The notes beneath the pieces were generated by a model. The model worked only from the letters and a program-made list of their open reading frames with translations. It was not told the DNA's origin and did no database searches. The position numbers and the translations under genes are program-made. Positions 1-3,801 of a stretch of 5,826 nt of DNA are shown piece by piece. The first letter of the stretch is position 1. Each line of letters begins with the position of its first letter. The DNA comes from Bacteroidota bacterium (GTDB lineage Bacteria > Bacteroidota > Bacteroidia > Chitinophagales > LD1): positions 1-5,826 of the forward strand of contig JAQBNQ010000304.1 of assembly GCA_028288545.1 (NCBI GenBank), read 5' to 3'.

Positions 1-200
1 AGAAGCTGGTGCAGGATGCTTTAACCAAGCTAATGAAAGGCAGAACTACCATAATAGTGGCCCATAGGCTCAGCACCATTCAATATGCTGATGAGATCAT
101 TGTAATGCTGGATGGGAAGATATCAGAAAGGGGCAATCATATAGGGCTTATGGCCAAAAGCGGTATCTATAAAAAGCTGGTGGAACTACAGGCTTTCTAA
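1..200 (+). CDS. ABC transporter ATP-binding protein, C-terminal fragment
   Basis: This is the end of an ABC ATPase whose start lies outside the window. The reading frame is open from the first base, with full codons from position 3, and stops with TAA at 198-200. The visible part begins just after where Walker B and the D-loop would sit. It contains the segment GRTTIIVAHRLST with the H-loop histidine encoded at 63-65, followed by ADEIIVMLDGKISERGNH and a short helical tail ending KLVELQAF. This wording (IIVAHRLST, the ADEI strand, ERGNH) is typical of the fused membrane-plus-ATPase exporters of the MsbA/multidrug type, in which the H-loop histidine contacts the ATP gamma-phosphate. The transmembrane domain, Walker A and signature motif are not in the window, so the substrate cannot be inferred. 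A GTG at 9 is only an internal valine codon. No hairpin terminator is visible after the stop. Confidence 0.93.
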   Translation, partial: KLVQDALTKLMKGRTTIIVAHRLSTIQYADEIIVMLDGKISERGNHIGLMAKSGIYKKLVELQAF

Positions 201-304
201 GACCCCATTCCCTCATTTTATTTTTGTTTCACCTTCCCGATTTATTTGCAATTATTTAACAATATCTTTTACAACTTTTTCCACACTCAATCGTTTTTGT
301 ATTA

Positions 305-312
305 TATCTTTG
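305..312 (+). promoter_or_regulatory. Bacteroidota-type -7 promoter element (TATCTTTG)
   Basis: TATCTTTG matches the Bacteroidota sigma-A -7 consensus TAnnTTTG at every fixed position. It lies in AT-rich DNA about 105 nt after the ABC gene stop and 122 nt before the 435 gene. Transcription would be expected to start around 317-320. The -33 TTTG element is not convincing: the nearest T-rich run at a plausible distance is 276-280, while the TTTTTG at 294-299 is too close. It would serve the 29-codon leader ORF and the 435 gene. Confidence 0.5.
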
Positions 313-314
313 TA

Positions 315-355
315 GCGGAAATTCGCTGGACATGGATTTTCGCGGTTGGCGGAAA
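315..355 (+). promoter_or_regulatory. Leader with two mutually exclusive hairpins (candidate)
   Basis: The heptamer GCGGAAA occurs twice, at 315-321 and 349-355, on either side of TTTTCGC (337-343). TTTTCGC can pair over 7 bp, with one G-U, to either copy but not both. Pairing with the first copy puts the ATG at 332 in the loop. Pairing with the second gives a tight 5-nt loop just inside the small ORF. This is the geometry of a switch. However, the expected transcription start (about 317-320) may exclude part of the first copy, in which case only the second hairpin would exist. Confidence 0.25.
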
Positions 356-421
356 GGGCTACAGAGACATTTTAACAATTTAGTGGAACTCATTATCAAT
401 ACTTTATCACAATTTAAATAA
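332..421 (+). CDS. Possible 29-aa leader peptide / small ORF
   Basis: An ATG at 332 opens a 29-codon ORF that stops at TAA 419-421, immediately before the Shine-Dalgarno sequence of the next gene. The peptide begins MDFRGWRKGLQRHF and ends NTLSQFK. Hydrophobic residues recur at 3-4 residue spacing (F3, W6, L10, F14, L17, I21, L25, F28), with basic residues between them (R4, R7, K8, R12, K29). This is the pattern of a cationic amphipathic helix. The start would lie only about 12-15 nt after the transcription start predicted from the -7 element at 305-312, so it would be nearly leaderless, and no SD is visible. Its stop and the 435 start are 13 nt apart, in different frames, which would allow reinitiation or translational coupling. 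I recognise no family. An ORF of this length can arise by chance, and the helix pattern and placement are the only support. Confidence 0.33.
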   Translation: MDFRGWRKGLQRHFNNLVELIINTLSQFK

Positions 422-429
422 AAGGAGGT
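422..429 (+). promoter_or_regulatory. Strong Shine-Dalgarno sequence for the 435 gene
   Basis: AAGGAGGT is an eight-base match to the anti-SD end of 16S rRNA, with a 5-nt spacer to the ATG at 435. Bacteroidota usually do not rely on SD sequences, and none of the starts at 1112, 2169 or 3065 has one, so this site stands out. It fixes the 435 start and directly follows the stop of the 29-codon ORF. Confidence 0.75.
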
Positions 430-434
430 CGGCC

Positions 435-935
435 ATGAAATCAAAGTTTTTTCTTTCCCTGGGCGTAGGCTTCCTGTTGGCCGTAGTGTGTGGAAATCTT
501 TCTGCCCAAAACACACAAACAACAGGCAAAACATCTTTATCAGCCGGACCACAAGCGGTAACTAATTGTGCCGTTACAAATCCTGATGTACTGGTAGTAA
601 CCGGTAGAATTCTGGATGCAGTAACGAAGCAGCCGATTGAAAACGTGAAGATCAACTTTGATAAGTTTGGCGATGAGTTGCTACAGGCCTCTATTGATGT
701 AAGGGGTAATTACGCCATTGCGCTGAATAAAAAAGAACTGGGCGAACCGATTCGGGTAGTATTTAAAATTGCCGGGTACAAACGTTATGTAGTTAAGAGT
801 TTTGATAAAACGGTTAACTACCTTACTGCCGATATTTATTTACAGCCTATAGAAACTGATGGTAAGAGCAACGCTAACATTAAATATGTTATGACCGATG
901 ATCCGTTTAATACCATGGTTATAAAAATGCAATAA
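435..935 (+). CDS. Secreted carboxypeptidase-regulatory-like domain protein
   Basis: This is a 166-residue exported protein. Residues 1-24 form a signal peptide: K2 and K4, a hydrophobic core at about 5-19 (FFLSLGVGFLLAVV), and a likely cut after NLSA before Q25. C19 lacks a proper lipobox, so a lipoprotein is less likely. After a Thr/Ser-rich linker, residues 54-138 look like one CarboxypepD_reg-like beta-sandwich: VTGRILDAVTKQPIENVKI, then DVRGNYAI, then IAGYKRYVV and a final strand ADIYLQP. Such domains are common at the N-terminus of Bacteroidota TonB receptors and DUF5686 proteins. Here the domain stands alone, with a short tail ending FNTMVIKMQ and no catalytic or barrel domain. A homologous domain opens the DUF5686 gene at 3802. 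The start is set by the SD at 422-429. It is a single transcription unit, ended by the terminator at 961-991. Its function is unknown; a periplasmic or surface structural role is inference. Confidence 0.85.
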   Translation: MKSKFFLSLGVGFLLAVVCGNLSAQNTQTTGKTSLSAGPQAVTNCAVTNPDVLVVTGRILDAVTKQPIENVKINFDKFGDELLQASIDVRGNYAIALNKKELGEPIRVVFKIAGYKRYVVKSFDKTVNYLTADIYLQPIETDGKSNANIKYVMTDDPFNTMVIKMQ

Positions 936-960
936 ACTTAATTGGGTTAATTAAGATAGG

Positions 961-991
961 TCCGCTCTGGTTATACAGGGCGGATTTTTTT
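961..991 (+). terminator. Rho-independent terminator after the 435 gene
   Basis: TCCGCTCTG (961-969) pairs with CAGGGCGGA (976-984) over 9 bp with one G-U pair and a 6-nt loop, followed by seven T residues (985-991). It starts 25 nt after the stop codon. A smaller AT-rich hairpin precedes it, CTTAATT (937-943) with AATTAAG (949-955). Confidence 0.9.
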
Positions 992-1019
992 ATGTTGTTT
1001 CGCCAAAGGAAAAAATCAA

Positions 1020-1087
1020 GCCACAGATTCACAGATTAATACAATAATGCATCAAAGTAATTAGCCGTTAATCTGTGAATCTGTGGC
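1020..1087. repeat. Perfect 20-bp inverted repeat made of tandem CACAGATT octamers
   Basis: The left arm (1020-1039) and right arm (1068-1087) are exact reverse complements over 20 bp, separated by 28 bp. Each arm contains two head-to-tail copies of the octamer CACAGATT (1022-1029 and 1030-1037) or its complement AATCTGTG, so the element holds four octamers. Imperfect pairing extends outward through an A-run (about 1010-1016) and a T-run (1094-1099), so the element could also fold as a bidirectional terminator. It ends 24 bp before the pabA start. The form resembles REP/MITE-like palindromic repeats; from memory, CACAGATT-type repeats are scattered in Bacteroidota genomes, which I cannot check here. 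Confidence 0.85.
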
Positions 1088-1093
1088 ATTGTG

Positions 1094-1113
1094 TTTTTTG
1101 CATTTTTTTGCAT
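1094..1113 (+). repeat. 10-bp tandem duplication overlapping the pabA start
   Basis: TTTTTTGCAT occurs twice without interruption (1094-1103 and 1104-1113). The second copy supplies the AT of the pabA start codon. No SD is present between the duplication and the ATG. Confidence 0.8.
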
Positions 1114-1675
1114 GGTTTTACTAATAGACAATTACGACTCTTTCACCTATAATCTGCGGGATTATATGCTGCAACTTGGGCAGGAGTGTGTTGTGTTGCG
1201 AAATGATGAAAAAAGTGTAGAAGAGATAGCCGCTATTAATTTTTCTTCGGCCATTATCTCTCCCGGACCCAAAACGCCTCATGAAGCGGGGGTTACCATG
1301 AGTTTTATTGAACGCTTTTATCAAACCAAACCAATACTGGGTATTTGCCTTGGCCACCAGGCAATTGGAGAGTTTTTTGGCGCAAAACTGGTAAAGGCCC
1401 ATAAGCCCATGCATGGCAAAACATCGTTAATTACACATAACGAGCATTTTTTATTTAAAAATCTGCCTTCTCAGTTTGAAGTAATGCGGTACCATTCGCT
1501 CGTAATTGAAGAGATTGAGAAAACTCCATTAAAGGTTATTGCTCAAACACTTGATGGGGAAGTGATGGCAGTCGGGCATCCGGAATATAAGATTGCCGGT
1601 GTTCAATTTCACCCGGAATCAATATTAACCCCGCCTGGATTGGCTGTTATGAGGAATTGGTTTGATTCATTGTAG
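1112..1675 (+). CDS. pabA: Aminodeoxychorismate/anthranilate synthase component II (glutamine amidotransferase)
   Basis: This is a 187-residue class I glutamine amidotransferase. It releases ammonia from glutamine for a chorismate-using partner (PabB, giving 4-amino-4-deoxychorismate for folate; or TrpE, giving anthranilate). Visible motifs are LIDNYDSFTYNL (4-15), SPGPKTP (50-56), the nucleophile elbow GICLGHQ with C79, MHGKTS (100-105), RYHSLVI (126-132) and GVQFHPES with H167 and E169, so the catalytic triad is complete. I start it at ATG 1112 because the family begins MxLLIDNYDSF; the in-frame GTG at 1091 would add an unlikely MFFAFFC extension. The length equals my recollection of E. coli PabA, as does the MHGKTSxITHN segment. 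No trp or pab gene lies beside it, which favours the PabA name, but many bacteria use one subunit for both enzymes, so TrpG cannot be excluded. An inverted repeat sits just upstream and no clear promoter is visible. Confidence 0.93.
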   Translation: MVLLIDNYDSFTYNLRDYMLQLGQECVVLRNDEKSVEEIAAINFSSAIISPGPKTPHEAGVTMSFIERFYQTKPILGICLGHQAIGEFFGAKLVKAHKPMHGKTSLITHNEHFLFKNLPSQFEVMRYHSLVIEEIEKTPLKVIAQTLDGEVMAVGHPEYKIAGVQFHPESILTPPGLAVMRNWFDSL

Positions 1676-1859
1676 GTGCATGAATTAAGAGGACAGGGTG
1701 AACCCATTAGTGTTCGAAACAAATAAATTTGCTTTGATGCCATTGCGCTGCGAAAATCGGGTACGGTCGTTTCACCTTATCATCATGTAGCCCTTCAGTT
1801 CAGAAAGATGTTTACCAGTTGGCTTCAGGGCATGGATAAAAAATAGCAAAACATTATTA

Positions 1860-1910
1860 AGGGCTTTAGTCCTTTTTTACCACCCTTAATTATTAAAGGG
1901 CTGAAGCCCT
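1860..1910. repeat. Long imperfect hairpin, 16-bp stem
   Basis: AGGGCTTTAGTCCTTT (1860-1875) pairs with AAAGGGCTGAAGCCCT (1895-1910) over 16 bp with two G-U pairs and a loop of 19 nt. The right arm is itself a hairpin, AGGGC-TGAA-GCCCT (1897-1910), and the left arm is a weaker palindrome of similar sequence. The structure is therefore two related palindromes in inverted orientation, a form known for bacterial REP pairs (BIMEs). Confidence 0.7.
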
Positions 1911-1932
1911 GGAATTCTCCAAGAATCATTAT

Positions 1933-1952
1933 CCACGCCTTGAAAGGCGTGG
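1933..1952. repeat. Perfect 8-bp GC-rich hairpin with TGAA loop
   Basis: CCACGCCT (1933-1940) and AGGCGTGG (1945-1952) are exact reverse complements around a TGAA tetraloop. No T-run follows, so it is not an intrinsic terminator. It is the most GC-rich and stable palindrome in this region and resembles a REP hairpin. Confidence 0.75.
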
Positions 1953-2018
1953 CAACTTTATAAATGCAGGAATATCCCCTTTTATTGGTTAAACGACAGA
2001 AGGTTTCGAACAGCAATG

Positions 2019-2030
2019 GGGGTGAACCCC
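2019..2030. repeat. GGGG-TGAA-CCCC palindrome
   Basis: A perfect 4-bp G/C stem around TGAA, followed by GCCCCTAC (2031-2038), which offers a second C-run that could compete for the same G-run. A 3-bp version of the same palindrome is at 1696-1705. Confidence 0.6.
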
Positions 2031-2098
2031 GCCCCTACGATGCTTACTGTACACTACAAACCTTCGCTGCTGTTCATATAACTTAACATCAATCAAAT

Positions 2099-2127
2099 TT
2101 TGTTTTCCGCTTAAAAAATTATTTTTG
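2099..2127 (+). promoter_or_regulatory. Bacteroidota-type promoter for the alpha/beta hydrolase
   Basis: TTTG at 2099-2102 (-33 element) and TATTTTTG at 2120-2127 (-7 element TAnnTTTG) are separated by 17 bp, matching the Bacteroidota sigma-A pattern. Transcription would start near 2133, giving a leader of about 36 nt before ATG 2169. The leader contains the small palindrome GTCC-GCA-GGAC (2134-2144). Confidence 0.6.
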
Positions 2128-2168
2128 GTTCGGGTCCGCAGGACTCCTTAGTGGCCAATATTGATTAG

Positions 2169-2927
2169 ATGATTTTTCCTGTTAAACATGAGCAACGTTT
2201 TAAATACTGCGAAGAAGGTGAAGGCGACCCTATCGTTTTGCTACATGGCTTGTTTGGTGCGCTAAGCAATTTCACAAAACTGATACAGCATTTTTCTCCC
2301 AAATACAGCGTTGCAATTCCGCTATTACCACTTTATGAGTTGGAAACAGAGCAAACCACGGTTACCGGCATGGTAGACTATATTGATGAGTTTATTGAGC
2401 ACAAAGGATACAACAAGGTTCATTTAATAGGGAATTCGTTAGGCGGGCATATTGCACAACTGTACATGTTGCGTAAACCGGAGAAAGTAAAAACGATGAC
2501 GCTGACCGGAAGTTCCGGCTTGTTCGAAAATTCGTTGGGAGATACCTATCCGCGTAAGGGGGATTATGAATACGTGAAGAAAAAAACGGAAGGAACGTTT
2601 TACGACCCCAAATTTGCAACTAAAGAGTTAGCCGATGAAGTTTTTGAAATAGTGAACAACCGTGCAAAGGCCATAAGGATAGTTTTGATGGCAAAATCGG
2701 CCCTCAGGCACAATTTACGCGAAGAAGTGGCTAAGATGAACTTGCCCGTTTGCCTCATTTGGGGAAGGGGAGATACAATCACTCCGCCTTTAGTTGCGGA
2801 AGAATATCACAAGCTTTTACCCGATTCTGAGCTAAATATCATCGAAAAGTGCGGTCATGCGGCCATGATGGAGCGGCCCGAAGAATTTAACCTGATATTG
2901 GAACGTTTTTTGGCTAAACATGTTTAG
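2169..2927 (+). CDS. Alpha/beta hydrolase fold protein
   Basis: This 252-residue protein is a cytosolic alpha/beta hydrolase with no signal peptide. The oxyanion-hole motif HGLFG is at 26-30, the nucleophile elbow GNSLGG at 88-93 with S90, the acid D202 in WGRGDTITPP, and the histidine H230 in KCGHAAMMERPEEF. The triad is therefore complete, and both the length and the cap region (about 117-185) are normal for the Abhydrolase_1/6 families. The sequence resembles the MhpC/BphD-like branch, but neither the substrate nor the reaction (ester, C-C bond, lactone) can be told from sequence. ATG 2169 is the best start: it directly precedes the first strand, no SD is present, and it follows a TTTG/TAnnTTTG promoter. 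The CBS gene follows on the same strand after 137 bp, so co-transcription is possible but not shown. The gap before this gene holds the palindrome island. Confidence 0.9.
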   Translation: MIFPVKHEQRFKYCEEGEGDPIVLLHGLFGALSNFTKLIQHFSPKYSVAIPLLPLYELETEQTTVTGMVDYIDEFIEHKGYNKVHLIGNSLGGHIAQLYMLRKPEKVKTMTLTGSSGLFENSLGDTYPRKGDYEYVKKKTEGTFYDPKFATKELADEVFEIVNNRAKAIRIVLMAKSALRHNLREEVAKMNLPVCLIWGRGDTITPPLVAEEYHKLLPDSELNIIEKCGHAAMMERPEEFNLILERFLAKHV

Positions 2928-3064
2928 AAATTTAAGTTAAAAGTATATGTGCATTGGAAATAAATATGCGTTAAATAATAAATGACAAAAACATGACGCA
3001 AAACATTCATTAAAATGTCAACCTTTTTGAAGTTCATACGTCTAATTAATATAAGTGAAGTAAA

Positions 3065-3727
3065 ATGATAGCACCGGATCTCATATCAGATTTAATACCA
3101 CCACTACATGTGGAGGATAGCGGCGAACATGCGTTGATGATGATGCAGGAGTTTAACGTAAGCCAGTTACCTGTTTTAGAAGGCAGCAAATATGTTGGCC
3201 TTATAACTATGGATGAGATCATTAATCTCAAACATCTCAGCCAGCCGCTCAAAAGTTTTCAATTACCTGTGCGCAAGCCTTTTGTATTAAATAAGGCCCA
3301 CATTTTTGATATTATGAAAGCCGCTCTGGATTTTAATGTAAGGGTTGTTCCGGTAGTAGATGACCAGAGTGAATACTTAGGCCTCATTTCGGCTGAAAGT
3401 TGTTTGCGCGCTTTTGCCGTGCTTAACTCAGTTAAAGATACAGGGGCAATTATCGAATTGGAAATTCCGGTTTCGGATTACTCCCTTTCGGAAGTAGCGA
3501 GGATAGTTGAAGACAACGATGCAAATATCCTTTGCTTCTACACAAATATCCGCCAGGAAGATTCCATGATGCAACTTACACTTAAAGTAAATACAACAGA
3601 GGTGTCCGCTATGATCGCGTCCTTCGAACGTTTTGACTACGAGGTTAAAGACATTTACAATGACGTTGACAATACTGAAGAACTGAAGGATCGTTACGAT
3701 TCGTTTATGAGGTACCTCAACGTTTAA
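3065..3727 (+). CDS. CBS-domain protein with probable ACT-like C-terminal domain
   Basis: This 220-residue soluble protein has two CBS motifs at about 1-57 (VSQLPVLEGSKYVGLITMDE) and 62-122 (VRVVPVVDDQSEYLGLISAE), which should form one Bateman module that binds an adenine nucleotide. Residues about 130-198 (ELEIPVSDYSLSEVARIVED, then LTLKVNTTEVSAMIASFERF and YEVKDIY) have the beta-alpha-beta-beta-alpha-beta rhythm of an ACT-like domain; this part is inference from pattern. No enzyme, channel or kinase domain is attached, so it is probably a stand-alone sensor or regulatory partner of an unknown protein. ATG 3065 is chosen because CBS1 begins directly after it; the upstream sequence is AT-rich without an SD. 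From memory, similar CBS proteins in Bacteroidota often sit beside NAD kinase, but here the next gene is the DUF5686 protein. A 74-bp gap follows, without a convincing terminator. Confidence 0.88.
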   Translation: MIAPDLISDLIPPLHVEDSGEHALMMMQEFNVSQLPVLEGSKYVGLITMDEIINLKHLSQPLKSFQLPVRKPFVLNKAHIFDIMKAALDFNVRVVPVVDDQSEYLGLISAESCLRAFAVLNSVKDTGAIIELEIPVSDYSLSEVARIVEDNDANILCFYTNIRQEDSMMQLTLKVNTTEVSAMIASFERFDYEVKDIYNDVDNTEELKDRYDSFMRYLNV

Positions 3728-3785
3728 TAAACCGGCTACATCGGCCCGGATATTCGCTCACATTATTATTATCCTATTTTAGCCG

Positions 3786-3799
3786 CTCTTTGTAAAGAG
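3786..3799 (+). repeat. CTCTTT-GT-AAAGAG palindrome at the DUF5686 start
   Basis: A perfect 6-bp palindrome with a 2-bp spacer ends two bases before ATG 3802. Its right half, AAAGAG, is the only SD-like purine run before this gene. The palindrome could be an operator half-site pair or could mask translation initiation, and it may also be chance. Confidence 0.35.
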
Positions 3800-3801
3800 T
3801 T

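Larger units (their letters stand above)
1696..2030. repeat. Composite REP/MITE-like element bounded by inverted arms
   Basis: The left arm (1703-1720, ending TGTTCGAAAC) and the right arm (2003-2020, starting GTTTCGAACA) pair at 16 of 18 positions: a 10-bp perfect block, two mismatches, then 6 bp (CCCATT with AATGGG). Directly outside or overlapping each arm is a short palindrome, GGG-TGAA-CCC at 1696-1705 and GGGG-TGAA-CCCC at 2019-2030. Between them lie two further GC-rich hairpins. The size of about 335 bp, terminal inverted arms and lack of a transposase fit a non-autonomous element or a REP cluster. I see no target-site duplication, so mobility is inference. Confidence 0.5.
1676..2168. 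other. Gene-poor intergenic region rich in palindromes
   Basis: This 493-bp stretch contains no convincing gene. It holds two inverted arms (1703-1720 and 2003-2020), a long hairpin (1860-1910), short perfect hairpins at 1696-1705, 1933-1952 and 2019-2030, a small palindrome GTCC-GCA-GGAC (2134-2144), CAATATTG (2156-2163), and the promoter of the next gene (2099-2127). A 63-codon frame on the minus strand (1825-2016) runs straight through the hairpins and is probably spurious. A 39-codon + strand stretch (1727-1846) is discussed as a possible gene remnant. Confidence 0.8.

Noticed and set aside
256..655. Minus-strand ORFs of 98 and 82 codons over the 435 gene and its leader
   Set aside because: They lie opposite a supported gene with a signal peptide, SD and terminator, and have no domain-like sequence.
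1091..1111. Upstream GTG start for pabA adding seven residues
   Set aside because: The extension MFFAFFC is not family-like, lies in the T-rich tandem duplication, and ATG 1112 gives the expected family N-terminus.
1825..2016. 63-codon minus-strand ORF across the palindrome island
   Set aside because: It runs through three hairpins, its composition follows the repeats, and it has no recognisable domain. Open frames through GC-rich palindromes are common artefacts.
3024..3060. Promoter for the CBS gene with TTTG at 3026-3029
   Set aside because: No TAnnTTTG element follows at the right distance; the region is only AT-rich, so a promoter cannot be supported.
3785..3793. GCTCTTTG as a -7 element for the DUF5686 gene
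   Set aside because: It lacks the TA of TAnnTTTG, has no -33 element, and would give almost no leader before ATG 3802.
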